A program made the translations under genes and the position numbers. The notes beneath the pieces are model-generated. The model was not told where the DNA came from. It did no database searches and worked only from the letters and a program-made list of their open reading frames with translations. This document shows positions 9,276 through 21,084 of a stretch of 64,000 nucleotides of DNA, piece by piece; within the stretch, counting starts at the first letter, position 1; each line of letters begins with the position of its first letter. The stretch spans positions 10,001,546 to 10,065,545 of the forward strand of contig OY754982.1 of the NCBI GenBank assembly GCA_963576475.1. The letters are read 5' to 3'. The stretch comes from Molanna angustata. Lineage: Eukaryota; Arthropoda; Insecta; Trichoptera; Molannidae.

Positions 9276-10848
9276 GGTATTTAAGGTAAATAGATGATAG
9301 AAAACTTTATTAAATACGTTTCATAACAGGAGATAAGCGAAAAAAATGACTTGTTTTTAATGTTTAAATCATTAATAACGCATCATAAATATACTTTATG
9401 GATATGGAAGGTTTAATGGATGAAAAATGGGATAAGAAAAAGGTTGGCTGAAAGTCATAAAAGGATATAACATGACAAGTTGTATGTAGTTAGGTGAGTA
9501 CCTCCTATATGATTTTGGATGTTTTCCCAAAATCCATCTTTTATTATGATCCCCAGATTATTTACATACAATCCATCCCCTCTGTCCGAAATCTTTCCTG
9601 GATTTGACTATATCCTCTTCATTCTTTATTTAAAGAATTCCCCGGCGTATGAAACATTTCATGTTAAGTGGCGCATCGGGTCAGGTAATAAATATTACCA
9701 TCTCATATTCTACTGCCTGCCCTATCGTTTTTGCTATGTTCAACTGCTTCATATACATCCATAGACTGAAGCAGTGGTTCCCTACTTTACCAGACCACAT
9801 AGATTGTTACTTATTTGAAGATATTTTATTTATTTATTTCGAAAACATACAGGATACAATATTATAAGTTAAGAATTATAATATAGTATGTCCTATTCTG
9901 ATTCGTCTGAATTTTAGTATATGAGAAATGTCAATAAGTTGCCTGCATTTATACGGGACTCATTACGTCACACCGCGCGGATAAAAAGTTCTTTGCATTC
10001 CAATAATATGTTTTCACATAAGAGCATAGATTTCACCAAACTTTTTGAGCTTTTTCGCCGGGTTCAAGTTGTTTTACTATAGCTATAGCAAATATAAATT
10101 TCACATAAAAATGACAAATATAATACTATATGTACCATACCATACATTATGTAAGTATATCTATATATGTTTTATTATGTAGATATGTGTTATATTGTAT
10201 GTATATATGCGAGATATTTAAAGTGTTTGTGGTATGTACTATTTTTCGAATTGTTGTAATATGTATGATTTGAAATCTGCTTGTGATTTATGTATTATAT
10301 CATGATTAAAGTTTGTTTTATATTTTAGGATCGTCTATCAACATTGGGAGGATTTTCGTTGTCTCCTACCCCACTCATGATATATGACTCATGGTATCAT
10401 GTTATAGTTACCTTTTTATATTAAATACCTATTAAATTAATTTAGAACCACTGGTTATCAAATGGATTGGGAACTCCTGTTTAAAAGCCTTAAGCCCAAG
10501 GGAGAAAATTCGGCCCTTGCCGTTGAACATAATTAAAATTAAATATTCAAAAGGTTATAATTATGTTATTAATTTTACACAGCTTTAAGCTTCACTACAG
10601 AGTATGCAAAATGTTTAAAAATAAACACTATTCCCCACAGTGCCCTCTACCGGAACAACTTGAAGAAATTTATGCAATTTTGGTATATTGTCACGTCGTA
10701 CGTTGAGGTATTTTGGCGAGAGAAAAATGATTTACAACACAATAAAAAAATCACGTTACTGATTTAAAAAAAAACTGCATTTGTTGATGTATGACAGGGT
10801 TAGAAATGAGCACATTAGAAAATAATAGCTTCGACCACCTCCACCCGC
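9276..10848. other. AT-rich stretch with one LINE-tail-like segment
   Basis: Near 9825-9880 TTATTTATTTCGAAAACATA resembles the minus-strand LINE tail at 33545-33580. Nothing else was recognised; reading frames near 9519-9867 show no family motif. Confidence 0.35.
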
Positions 10849-11695
10849 TCCGCATATGGGGACTGAAACAGCCCTTCGCAGAACGCTAGTAAGAATGACA
10901 AAGAATGCATGTCACGAAGAGTAGCTCTAGAAGCTCCTCTAGACTCGTGGACTCGGCACAATTGTGCAAAAAATAACAATCAACGTCGGTAAAGATAATT
11001 TTCACAGACATGGATTGTCGCGAGAGTACTTCAAGCCTGTGACTGTAAAACTGGGCATCAGAGAGTTGACCAAGGACACTCTGGAACTTCATTTTTTTTA
11101 TTCAGCAGATAGAAGGGTACTATAGCCATGGCAAAACAATTTGAAGGCTGTAAAGTTCTTCTTATAGACCACTAAATCCGCATGCCCAATGGGACCTTGA
11201 AGAGGCTCACGGACTGCAGCGAGGAGCTCCGTTCTGTTGTAGGACATATTTGGGTGAGAGCATTCCCAGAGGATGTGCTCTGAAGTTTGGTCAGGGTGAT
11301 GGCATAACTGATATGAGGACGAGTTTACAAGGCGGAATCTATGAAGGTAGCTATTAAAGCTGCCGTGTTCTGTAATAAACTGAGATGTCCAGAAATCTGG
11401 GACGGCCCAAGATTGACGAAGTCTAGTCCTCACATCAGGGAAAAACAAGAATGTTGTTCGTCCCACGGGGCACGAGCTTCATGGAGCCTGCCAAGAGTCC
11501 AGCAGGGCTTCCATGGTGATGCGGTTAATGTTTCTGGAGGAAATAGGGCCTTCGGGGGGATGAAGCCGGATCTCACCAATTTCATAAGACTGTCGTTTCA
11601 TCAAATGGTAAGAATCGCCACGCCTCTGAGTTTCCAAGTCCAACGGAGCCAGTCCCGTAAGAATAGGGAGAGAATCCGTCGCATATTTTCATTAG
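10849..11695 (-). pseudogene. LINE-R family, minus-strand C-terminal fragment with 3' UTR
   Basis: The minus-strand frame at 11466-11098 reads VGRTTFLFFPDVRTRLRQSW, FWTSQFITEHGSFNSYLHRF and CHHPDQTSEHILWEC, then GPIGHADLVVYKKNFTAFK. This parallels LINE-R at 7990-8340 residue for residue. The first knuckle Cys is replaced by Tyr (SSYQLC instead of SSCQLC). Upstream, to about 11690, homologous sequence (ILTGLAPLDLETQRR) continues through a frame break and a stop. The 3' UTR on the minus strand ends in GGGTGGAGGTGG near 10850. Confidence 0.8.
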
Positions 11696-12000
11696 GAAAG
11701 AATGTAAAATGAAGAAAGATTTCACCAATAGAATGAAAGTAAATACATTAAGATGGTGTGACCACACGGGGAGAATGAATGAGGAACGCCTGACGAAGAA
11801 AATATACAGTGTGGACAGGAATGGAATGAGAGGTCGGGGCCGTCCAAGAAAAAAAAGACGCGACCATGAGAACGACATTCTGAAAGAAGGAAATGTAAGA
11901 AACTTGAACAACAGACGAACATGTATGAGACGATGTATGAATGTTGATGAGGCGATGGATGTGTCCCAGGATAGAAAAATATGACGTTCGGTTCTCTCTA
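11695..12000 (+). pseudogene. LINE-G ORF2 C-terminus
   Basis: The open frame reads KKDFTNRMKVNTLRWCDHTG, RMNEERLTKKIYS, MRGRGRPRKKRRDHENDIL and NLNNRRTCMRRCMNVDEAM. The (R)MKVNTLRW-x-GH-x-RMxxERL...GRGRPRK-WxD layout is a common insect LINE ORF2 C-terminus. It starts head to head with the minus-strand LINE-R fragment at 11695. Copies are at 17190-17525(-) and 21895-22080(-). Confidence 0.75.
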
Positions 12001-12225
12001 CTTACCCCGTTATGTACATGGCGTGATTGTCTAGATTTACGCAATAAAAATACACATGAACGCATACTTACTATTACGAACTTTCTTTTTATGTGGGTAT
12101 ACACGCATGTGACGTGCTTCTTTTTAGAAGGTAAATACCTAACTCAAAATCGTACACATGTCGCTACAGCTATCCCAGATCATGGGCATGGTGTGATGGT
12201 ATGTATATAATTATTTTTATTTATT
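12001..12225 (+). other. LINE-G 3' region
   Basis: Contains TTACCCCGTTATGTACATGG, a diverged match to the copy at 21907-21960, then GTGTGATGGTATGTATATAA near 12190-12210, the tail shared with fam-1. The part between may hold unrelated sequence. Confidence 0.45.
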
Positions 12226-12262
12226 GTCGTCTTTTGCACATATTCAATTCCATGTTTCTATA

Positions 12263-12545
12263 GTTACTTACTTACTTACTTCCGATGGCCATACAACTCC
12301 AGTAGAGCTTTAGCCTCCAAACAATAGCTTTCCAAGCCTTCCTGTCAGCTGCAGTGGACTCCCAGTCATCACAAACATTCAGCACGTTCAGATCTCGGGT
12401 AACATTGTCCATCAATCTCTGCCTTGGTCTTCCCAGGGGTATCTTGCCCACAAGGTTATTTTTCAGAATACGTTTTGTGGCTCTTACTTCCCTTGATCTG
12501 ACAACATGTCCAATCCAAGCTAATCTTCTGGACCTGATTTCGCTG
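12263..12545 (-). pseudogene. LINE ORF2 C-terminus, minus strand
   Basis: The minus strand reads in one frame RRLAWIGHVVRSREVRATKR, VGKIPLGRPRQRLMDNV and ADRKAWKAIVWRLKLYW, which is W-x-GHVVR, GRPRQR-x2-D, DR-xxW: a LINE C-terminal pattern. The minus-strand end is a (GTAA)n tail, seen as (TTAC)n at 12263-12280 on the plus strand. Confidence 0.7.
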
Positions 12546-13354
12546 GTGATTAAAGGTTGTCCTGTCTATGTTTCTATACTTATCGCCAGTTAATCTGTGA
12601 ATTTGATTTTCCATGTACTAAAATATGTAGTTTCTATAAACTTATGAAGAATGAAAGTGACTAAAGAGACGGAATAAATAGTAGGGACGGTGTGACTGAA
12701 GAAACTAAAAGAACGGGAAACACATACAGACACACAAACACACACTTTCACAGGTATACACATACAACTTCTTTCTTCAAACAAATCTTTATATGAATAG
12801 CATTGCAATACTCCGTATTTGATGTATCACATTGGTATAATCGTATTATTAACGGTTGAAGGATCATGAAATAAAAAAACATTTAATTTAGTTTGGCGAA
12901 GTACCGTTATTCTGTAACATATATTTACCAATAGATTGTGTTAGTTTCCGAGTAAACAAAAGTGGTGAAGGAGACTCATAGCAGTGGGCAATTTGAACAC
13001 GGATTGTGCGGCCTTTTGTGTAATAAGAGAGTATGAAGTGTGGAGTATTCACGGAAAATTTGCTAAATTGCTCGGAAATCACTTCATTATGTTACGTTTA
13101 ACTTCATAATCGTATGTTCTCCTGGTACATTTAGCTACACCGTGAAATTGTTAAAACTTACTTATTTTATTATATCCGCAATCAAAATACAAATACATTA
13201 AAATATTGATTGGAATATATACAAAGGTACCTACTTCAAATGATTTTAAATATACAAGAATGGAATAAACATTACGAGGACATTTTATAATCGTTTGAAT
13301 ATAAATTCCCTGTTGTAATTAATAAATAACAATACAAAATATATTATTAAATAT
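12546..13354. other. No recognised feature
   Basis: AT-rich; a CA-rich patch lies near 12718-12775. Confidence 0.4.
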
Positions 13355-13675
13355 TAATTTCCTATTGTTTGACATAGCGTAGAACACAACATATTAAAAT
13401 AAATAAATAGTAAATAGTATTAAATAGTAGTTTGACATATAAAACCTTTAAATAAATATGAACTTCCTATTGTTTGACATAGACAAGAGTACAAAATATC
13501 GAAATTAATACGTAGATACTTCCTATTGTTTGACATAGACGAGAATACAAAACATTAAACGAAATATGTACTTCCTTTTGATTGACATAGACAAGAGTAC
13601 ATAATATCAAAATGAATGCGTAGATACTTCCTATTGTTTGACATAGAAATGAATACAAAACATTTAAATAAATTA
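13355..13675. repeat. Minisatellite with a 51-57 bp period
   Basis: CTTCCTATTGTTTGACATAG, or a close variant, recurs at about 13361, 13463, 13520, 13571 and 13628. Alternate spacers (CGTAGATA versus AATATGTA forms) suggest a dimeric higher-order unit of about 108 bp. The minus-strand frame across it shows the matching peptide repeat LCQTIGSIY and is not a gene. Confidence 0.8.
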
Positions 13676-13684
13676 TATAAATAT

Positions 13685-13800
13685 ATAGGTGATGGCAGAG
13701 AGGTAGGCGCGGTGGATTAGTGGTAATACAGTGGTCGCGAGTTGGAAGAGAAGAGATGGAATCCTGCCACGACCGTCGAGAGTTCAAATTACTAACATAA
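13685..13800 (+). repeat. SINE-B fragment, degenerate
   Basis: The tRNA-like head resembles 31258-31330: GATGGCAGAGAGGTAGGCGC, GTGGTCGCGAGTT, then AATCCTGCCACGACCG. Insertions split the box B region. It abuts the minisatellite at its left edge. Confidence 0.55.
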
Positions 13801-14190
13801 ATAAATTGAGTACATATCCATGTCTGCATTATTGGTCAATTTTAACATAACAGGTATGCAAAACTCGGTCAAAGCGTGCACTCGAATTAAGCAGATTACG
13901 AATACCTACCGTAAAAATCATAGAATGATTTTTGTCAAAGTAAACATCATGAAGCATATTGCGAATAGCGTAGAAATCATTGGATGACTTTGACCAATGT
14001 AAACATCTTGAATCTGGTGTACCTACCTATAATTTATTCTTCCGATCCACGATTTACCATTTGCGCATTGATCAAAATTAATAGTCACTAATAGTAATAT
14101 AAGTGTGCTGTGCATCTAGTTAAACTTATAGGTATACAGCGGGCTCAAGTAAGTAAGTCGATCAACCTATGAAATATTTTATGATTGCTC
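13801..14190. other. No recognised feature
   Basis: AT-rich. Two related phrases (TAGAATGATTTTTGTCAAAG near 13920 and TTGGATGACTTTGACCAATG near 13979) suggest a small local duplication. Confidence 0.35.
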
Positions 14191-14194
14191 AATA

Positions 14195-14305
14195 TATGCA
14201 TACCTATATTAGATTATAATCCCTGTTGGGAGTCAATTATAATTTTTGGAAAAATTGATATCTCAATAGAGACGAAGTTGGAATATTGTAGGGGAATGGG
14301 GAATT
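14195..14305 (+). repeat. fam-4 fragment
   Basis: CCCTGTTGGGAGTCAA, then CTCAATAGAGACGAAGTTGG and AATATTGTAGG, match 57541-57630. Other copies are at 22552, 38455, 45525 and 57503. Confidence 0.65.
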
Positions 14306-14572
14306 CAAAACATTTACAGAACAAATATTTACTAACCTACCTACTTAATCCATGTTCGCTCCCAGTGTGAAGCATGTGGACGCTACGAAATTTCTCAAAG
14401 CCTCTCTATTTTCTCAATTTTCGGTCTTTATTTCAGAGACGGAAAACAGAATAAGTCACTAAAGTATCACAATTTCTTTTCGGGAACATGTAAAATTACT
14501 AGGTATTTGATACAGAACCTATTGGTAGTCAGAGAATCGATGTTAAATAAGCATACCCTTTATTCATTTTTA

Positions 14573-14990
<418 letters not shown>

Positions 14991-15400
14991 ACATGCATAT
15001 ATATATAAATAGATCAACAACGCCCCACTAGGTATTACCTGTTCTGGGGCTGCTGTTAGGAATATTACATTATCGTCAATTTGAATATATATAGCAATAT
15101 AATTTACATATCATAAACATAAACACAAAATACAAAACAAAGAAAACATCATAATTTTAAAAGCAACATAATTATTTAAAAACATCAATAAATTCACATT
15201 ATGAACTCACACAAAAAAAACAACCAAATATAATGAATGTAGTAAGACTTATTAGGGGTCGGAGTCGGAGGCAATGGTTTTAAAAAAATGTAAATCATAG
15301 TTCATTATCAAATGGTAGAATTTTTCATTAATTAGGTTATCTTATTTTTAGTGGATTCGCGTGCTTACAATGTCGACATTTCTGGCTTATTTCTGACTCC
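14991..15400 (-). repeat. LINE 3' UTR, minus strand
   Basis: On the minus strand CAGCCCCAGAACAGGTAATA, CCTAGTGGGG and CGTTGTTG precede the tetranucleotide tail. A related block at 34555-34700 has CTAGCCCTAGAACAGGATTT, CCTAGTTGGGC and TTGTTGTTG in the same order and orientation. No coding part was found; the boundary at 15400 is a guess. Confidence 0.55.
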
Positions 15401-15409
15401 TGATATATA

Positions 15410-15690
15410 TTTATTTATTTTACTTCATGTAAAATAATGTGTACTATGGCAGGTATATTGCAATATGGCAATATTTTCCAACCAACCAAAGCATCGTGAG
15501 GCCATAAATAGTGTACAAACAGAAACACAAACATGTACCATTATTAAATAATGTAAAATCACAGGAACAAAGAAAGGATTATGGGATGTTTGAGAGAATA
15601 GGAAAGGAGTGTCATTTAAGAGTTATTAGACAGGTATACCAACTTAGTCTTCAATTGATTGAGACGTCGTAATATCATCATTTAAAGTTT
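15410..15690 (-). repeat. tail-H LINE 3' end, minus strand
   Basis: Similar to 31530-31860: TTCCAACCAACCAAA, a GGCAATAT-type word and a right edge GAGACGTCGTAATATC (GACGACGCAATATC in the other copy). A diverged copy. Confidence 0.5.
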
Positions 15691-15774
15691 TCTATATAGT
15701 CTTGTTGATGGTACCTACTTCAAACGTGGAACTGAGGAATTCAGTAGAATGAATGGGAATGACTATATTTTTTT

Positions 15775-15840
15775 TATTGGATGCGTGTTAAATTTATATA
15801 TGACAAATTACCTGTTGGTTGACCGAGGAGCAATAAAAAT
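15775..15840 (+). repeat. SINE-A tail fragment
   Basis: TTGGATGCGTGTTAAAT, then TGACAAATTACCTGTTGGTTG and CGAGGAGCAATAAAAATA match the SINE-A 3' end only. Confidence 0.55.
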
Positions 15841-16320
15841 ATAGAGATTATTTATCGTAATAAATTATTTGAAAATATAATTCGCATCAGCCTGTATATG
15901 TTCATCAGTGGGTCACTGAGTTACGACATGTAAACCTATCCATGTATGAATGTGGTTTATGGAAATATTTCTTGGATTAATTTGAAATATTCATCCGCGA
16001 CACGTTCAGCTCTTGAGGCTATGGCATATCTTGCCGAGCGATCGTCTCTGAACTGAACTAGAGACGCTCATGCAGAAGACCCACGGTGTGCAAAAATATC
16101 ACAAAGGAATCCACAAGATAAATGTACGTGCAATGAAGGTTCTTCGCTTGATTTGCACATTGAAGTACCGCATATGTTTATTTTGTGCATTTTTTACAGT
16201 GCTTAGTTGGTCTAGTTCTTCGATCTACTAAACTAAACACGCTTGCCATATCTATTCTCTCTTCTGATGTTTAAAGCTATTCTTTTCAAGTATAAACAGC
16301 TATAAGTACTAAGGAATAAC
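15841..16320. other. No recognised feature
   Basis: No repeat or coding signal could be supported. Confidence 0.35.
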
Positions 16321-16324
16321 TTAA

Positions 16325-16605
16325 GTGATGATGTTACGCGAGCTGTACGAAGTACGAACACTGTACGAAGGTTATAAGAATAGAGGACATCGTTCGGTGG
16401 AGTAGATCTAGAAGAAGACATTGGAGGGACCACGTAGCCAGAATAGACTTGCGTATATATCAGCAAATGAAATTCCCTGTGATTGCGTCTCCCCGGAAGA
16501 CCACCAAAGAGATGGAAGGATAGTTGGACTTCGTCATCCCAGGAGACCTTGTTTCTGAATAACAGACCAACAAGGTCTACTAAACGACGAAGAAGAAGAT
16601 GATGA
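16325..16605 (+). pseudogene. LINE ORF2 C-terminus (GRPPKRWKDSW type)
   Basis: The plus strand reads RRRHWRDHVARIDLRIY, then, across a stop or frame break, SPGRPPKRWKDSWTSSSQET and a (GAA)n-like end, RRRRR. Related to 23600-23890. Confidence 0.6.
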
Positions 16606-17060
16606 TACTTCATCTCTATCTGTTAAAGTATTTCTGATAAAAACTTAAGAAATCATGTTTTCATCCTTCCTTTCTTCATTGATCAGTTTGTTTATTCTTG
16701 TCAGTTTTTTAGGGGATAATAGTTCGCGGTATTCAGAAATAGAGCACCTTTAAAAATACATTTTTTTTTAAATAAATACAAAACGCTATCAACGCTCTAG
16801 GAATAATTACAATAAAAAATTTCATAAAGCTGTTTAATGATTCAGGATCATTCCAAGAGAACTGATATTTCAGGATTATTTAGTTTTCGCTCAACGACAC
16901 AATGCTGTTTTCAGTGCTTTAGGGAAAGTGCTATTGCGTTGAGCACCGCGGACAGCTGGACGCAATCTATTTCATTTTACAGAACCAATCACACCAAATC
17001 ATCATTAAACAGCTATATTGAAACAGCAATATTAGACTTTTAGCCAAAAATACGGTTCTC
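16606..17060. other. Local inverted repeats, possible small TIR element
   Basis: AGCTGTTTAATGAT near 16828 recurs inverted as ATCATTAAACAGCT near 16999. Inner pairs include CTCAACG/CGTTGAG. About 185 bp span; no target duplication was found. Confidence 0.45.
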
Positions 17061-17094
17061 TGTTATATTTACTTTCAGTGAACGGTGATCCAGC

Positions 17095-17165
17095 AGCTGT
17101 ATCCTCATAATTAGATCTCTTTGGCACTTTAAGTGCATTGTCTTCAAGGTAGAGTTCTCTAGACT
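17095..17165 (+). repeat. LINE-R 3' UTR fragment
   Basis: TCTTTGGCACTTTAAGTGCA, TTGTCTTCAAGGT and AGAGTTCTCTAGACTCCT match 8410-8470. Confidence 0.65.
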
Positions 17166-17189
17166 CCTCTTATGTTTTTTTTCTATCCT

Positions 17190-17525
17190 GGCACGCATCT
17201 TCTGCCTCGTCCACATTCATGCATCGTCTCATACATGTTCATCTGTTGCTCACACTTCTAACATTTCCGTCTTTCAAAATATCGTTCACATGGTCGTGCC
17301 ATCCCTTTCTTGGGCGCCCCCGACCTCTCATTCCATTCCTGTCCGCACTGTATATTTCTTCGCCAGGCGCTCCTCATTCATTCTTCCCATGCGACCAAAC
17401 CATCTCAATGTGTTCACTTTCATTCTAGTAATGACATCTTTCTTCATCTTACATTCTTTCCTTATGTCCTCATTTCTTACCCTGTCATACATCGTTCTAT
17501 TACAAATTCTTCTTAACGAACTCAT
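17190..17525 (-). pseudogene. LINE-G ORF2 C-terminus, minus strand
   Basis: The minus strand reads RNEDIRKECKMKKDVITRMK, VNTLRWFGRMGRMNEERLAK and then, after a frame change, GRGRPRKGWHDH, with a Met-Asn-Val-Asp-Glu-Ala-like end. Homologous to 11695-12000. Confidence 0.75.
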
Positions 17526-18090
17526 GAATAATCAATACATAATACGTGTTAATAAGGTCTTTTAATGAAAAACAACTTCATTGCTAATATAACAGTATCA
17601 ATTTTGCCGTGAATATTGGGGGTGTAAAGGTTAGGGAAGAGAAAAGGTTTTTGTTATCGATGAACTAAGTTAATTATGAAAACAACCAACCATAGGCATG
17701 AATAAGGTGGTAATTAATTTCAGGAAGCAACCCCTTTACCTAATACTAAAAACAGAGGTGTAGGACCTACTTTGGAAAACCTATAATTTGTATACATCGT
17801 CTTGTTTACAATGCCTTTGTCTTTTTGTTCTTATTGTTATATCAAACTTAATAACAGAAGCATTTGTTATTATTACAATAAATTTACCGAGTTTTATGAA
17901 AATGAACATTTAATAAATTATTAAAAATTTTATTAAGACGAGTCTTCTTGAATATATTTTAAAACAATTTTGAATATTCCTGATTACAAAATGTTCTAAC
18001 TAAGGAATAATTGTAGGTAAAATATTCTTGGACAAATACATTACACTAGAACTATATAAATTTTAAATTTTACAATTAAAAATTCAAAAT
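17526..18090. other. No recognised feature
   Basis: AT-rich, with no supported element. Confidence 0.4.
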
Positions 18091-18325
18091 AACATACGTA
18101 CACATACCATCACGGCGTATCCCGCAATACGGGGTAACCAGCGACAGGTGTGCATGAACTTAAAAAAGGAAGCACAACACCTGCCTGTATTTCCTCACAC
18201 CAGTCTCTTCTCACCTAAAAAGGCACTACATTTGGTGAACCTCATTGCTGAACTATGTGAGATTTTATTCTTTCCTATTGTATTTTCGATTACCCGGCTC
18301 TTGAGGGACACACGAAAACCAAAAA
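18090..18325 (+). repeat. fam-1 repeat, best-preserved copy
   Basis: Ordered words: ACCATCACGGCGTATCCC, GGGGTAACCAGCGACAGGTG, GGAAGCACAACACCTG, ACACCAGTCTCTTCTCACCT, AAAAAGGCAC, GAACCTCATTGCTGAACTAT and CGATTACCCGGCTCTTGAGG. The same words occur in the same order at 38105, 41943, 47985(-), 54725(-) and 60870, with a fragment at 2020(-). No TIR is evident. The outer word shared with LINE-G suggests a LINE or SINE 3' region read on the minus strand. Confidence 0.75.
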
Positions 18326-18645
18326 GCAAAATGACAAAATTGATAAATTTTCTCTTCAATTTTCGAATAAAACAGCTGAAATTTAAAATTTAATCGTCTT
18401 CGTGCTTTGTTTGTGAGGAAGGCAGATAGAATATAGCGTTATGAACTTCTATCTTTACATGAATTCATCGCTTCACTCACATTCATACATCTTCTTCTAC
18501 ATGCTAGTTAATTATTTAAAATTATTACGTTATTTTACGTTCTATTAACTTCTTACGATGATGGCACCTTCTTCTCCTTTCTTCTCTTGCTTTATAAAGA
18601 TTCTTTGTCAGGCGTTTACCATTTCCATGTAACCAAACCTTCTAA
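18326..18645. other. No recognised feature
   Basis: No supported element. Confidence 0.35.
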
Positions 18646-18649
18646 GTGT

Positions 18650-19390
18650 AATTCCATTTATTCTGTTTACGATTGGTAAAGATAGACGCAAAATTGATAA
18701 TATGATAAGGTTATCCAACGATATTGCATTGCTTGCAGAGACGGAACAAGAATTTAATGAGGCCTTGAGAAAGATGGAAAACATCTTGAACTCCAAATAT
18801 AACATGAAGACAAATAAAGATATCACAAAATGCATAGTTGCTGAAAGAGAAGAGGTGATCGAAAAGTTCTGGGTGACACCGCAACAAAGCAAATTAAATA
18901 TTTCGTAAAACATCTGGGCAGCAGAATATCTCAAGATGGTCGCTAAAAGGCAGAAATAGTAAGCAGAGTTCATCAAAACAAGAGTTGCCTTAAAAAAAAT
19001 CGATGACATTTGAATTTCAACATTGATATCAATGATCGGAAGAACTTTATTGACATATCTGGAGTGTGCTGCATTATGGTAACGAAACGTGGACTATCAG
19101 TTGGAGAGAATCTGGACATCTGGCTACCTCAGGCGCATGGCAAGTATCCATTGGTCAGAACACATTCCAAATGACGTGGTACTGAGAAGGATCGGCGAAA
19201 GGTGACAACTACGAAAGAGGGTTGCCCAAAAACGATCCAAATGGATAGGACATAACGTAAGGCATCCGGGAGGGCTGAAACTATTGAGGTCGCTTTAGAA
19301 ACAGCTATATGAACTAGGTGATTAGTGATGTGCGCAGTAGCAGCTACCAAGAGATGAAGAGGAAGTGCTTGGTGTGAACCAATCATAGGA
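18650..19390 (+). pseudogene. LINE reverse transcriptase, decayed middle and C-terminal region
   Basis: Reads SNDIALLAETEQEFNEALRK, MENILNSKYNMKTNKDITKC and then KHLGSRISQDG-like, the region just after the YADD-type active site in RTE/CR1-like RTs (DDIALLAE-x-E-x2-L...NMKINxxKTK...YLGSxIxxDG). Farther on come LERIWTSGYLRRM, WSEHIPNDVVLRRIGER and KRSKWIGHNVR. Many stops and frame changes; the second catalytic Asp is preserved only as part of NDIALL. Confidence 0.7.
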
Positions 19391-20047
19391 TTGTGACCAT
19401 GAAGAACGATAGGTATTCTTTTTCAAGTTACACTCTGCAGCCATATTTTCGTTCCCTACTCAATCATATATATTTTTTATATATTTTATTGTACGCTACA
19501 TTTGAGTTTTGGCAATAAACCGCTTTTTTAAATTATGATCTACTATACAAAGAGAAACATTTTGGTTACTTACCATTACGAACAGTTCCAAGATGAGGTC
19601 CATCATAAAAATGAATGCATATTATCCCTTCAATTGGTTGTTTTGAGAGAGAATGTCCAAGAATTGGCCAAAGACCAAAAAAGTACTTAAGCAATATTGT
19701 AACAGAAGTGAATGGAAATATATTATTGAATGTATCAACGCCTTTACAAGTGTAATGTGAGCCAATAAATTTGATTTACAGTCTATGCAAATGTTCGTTT
19801 CGAAACAAAGAGGAGAATTTACGATTATGAATAAAGAATGGAGTTGAATTAATCAATATTATAGGACGTATGATATTATTCTTATCGAAGAGTACTACGT
19901 GACATCAAGGATACGAGAAAAATGAAGACATTTCCATAAATCGAAGGATTGACACACTTTGGGAATTGCCTCGAGAGGCCGGAAAAAAGAGGAATTCAGA
20001 TTTTTGTTGAAAAATGAAATGATTAAGAAAGTCATTTTAGAAGTAGA
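19391..20047. other. No recognised feature
   Basis: AT-rich; no supported element. Confidence 0.35.
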
Positions 20048-20550
20048 GACCATTTGGTCGCGAATTCAAAAATATTTTTTTCTGCTTAGTAATGAAGTGT
20101 TTCGTATTGATTTTTGTAATGCTCTTTATATATATGAAGTTGATATACAAGTATACACAGACATTTAAAATATAAAGAGATATATTTAAGTTTAAAAGTA
20201 TAAAGTAAAAACAAGGTTATTTAATGAAATTATTTTTCATACTATAAATATGAGAATTTTTTATTCCCATGCCTATCTACATGAAAAGTGAATTATATTT
20301 TTTTTCGAAATTTGTTGTGGTAAAAAAATTCTCATATTTCTACTCCTATATGAAAAATAATTTCACTTGATAAACTTGTTTTTACTTTATACTTTCATAC
20401 TTAAATATATCTCTCTATATTTTAAATGTCTGTGTATACTTGTAGGTATATCAACTACATGATGTATATAAAGAGCATTACAAAAATTAGTAAGAAACAA
20501 TTCATTCCTAAGCAGAAATAAATATTTTTGAATTCGCGACCAAATGGGCT
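20048..20550. mobile_element. Palindromic foldback element (about 500 bp)
   Basis: The left arm, from CCATTTGGTCGCGAATTC at about 20050 to ACATGAAAAGTG near 20290, is repeated inverted from about 20300 to GAATTCGCGACCAAATGG at about 20548. The arms are about 230-240 bp with scattered mismatches and a very short centre. No coding capacity. The right edge runs directly into a minisatellite. Confidence 0.85.
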
Positions 20551-20645
20551 CGCACCCAAGTGTCCCGCAGCCAAGTATCCGCCGCAGGCAAATGTCCGCC
20601 GCAGCCAAGTGTCCCGCAACCAAGTGGCCGCAGCCAATTGTCCTA
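20551..20645. repeat. GC-rich minisatellite, about six 14-18 bp units
   Basis: CCAAGTGTCCCGCAG-type units with variants (CCAAGTATCCGCCGCAG, CAAATGTCCGCCGCAG, CCAAGTGGCCGCAG). It is GC-rich compared with its surroundings and abuts the foldback element, so it may be its subterminal repeat block. Confidence 0.8.
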
Positions 20646-20647
20646 GA

Positions 20648-20690
20648 CCGGTATTCAGCACCTAGCCTACGAAAGGTGACAAGACTTGTG
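20648..20690 (-). repeat. Jockey-like LINE C-terminal scrap
   Basis: GTATTCAGCACCTAGCCTAC, GAAAGGTGACAAGAC match 48424-48455, the end of the LINE fragment there. Confidence 0.5.
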
Positions 20691-21084
20691 TTTTGTTTTT
20701 TTTTTGTTTGGTGTTAAACTATTACGCATTTTGAGACCTTCATGGTATAAGCTATTTTGTGTACATGTTAATCTCGTTTTTGGAAGTCTAAAATCCTGAC
20801 ATCAACGAAAATAAGATATTTTTTTGCATATATTTTGGCTGCATATTATTTCTCAGATTATAAATCAAAGTAAATGTGCTGTATGTAATGTACCTACTGC
20901 TTTACTGTCATTGATTTTTTTTCATTTCACTACTGCGTACTGCGAAAATAATGAACTCACGATTTTTAGCGTAGTTTTAGGATCAATTTCTTAACAGCTA
21001 ACACGTAATGAGTGCATACCTACATTGACAGCATTTCGCAGTTTTATACTTCACTTCATTGGGAAAGTTTAAGATCTACATGTG
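20691..21084. other. No recognised feature
   Basis: No supported element. Confidence 0.35.

Noticed and set aside
13467..13829. 120-residue minus-strand protein with internal repeats
   Set aside because: The repeats simply reflect the 51-57 bp minisatellite beneath.
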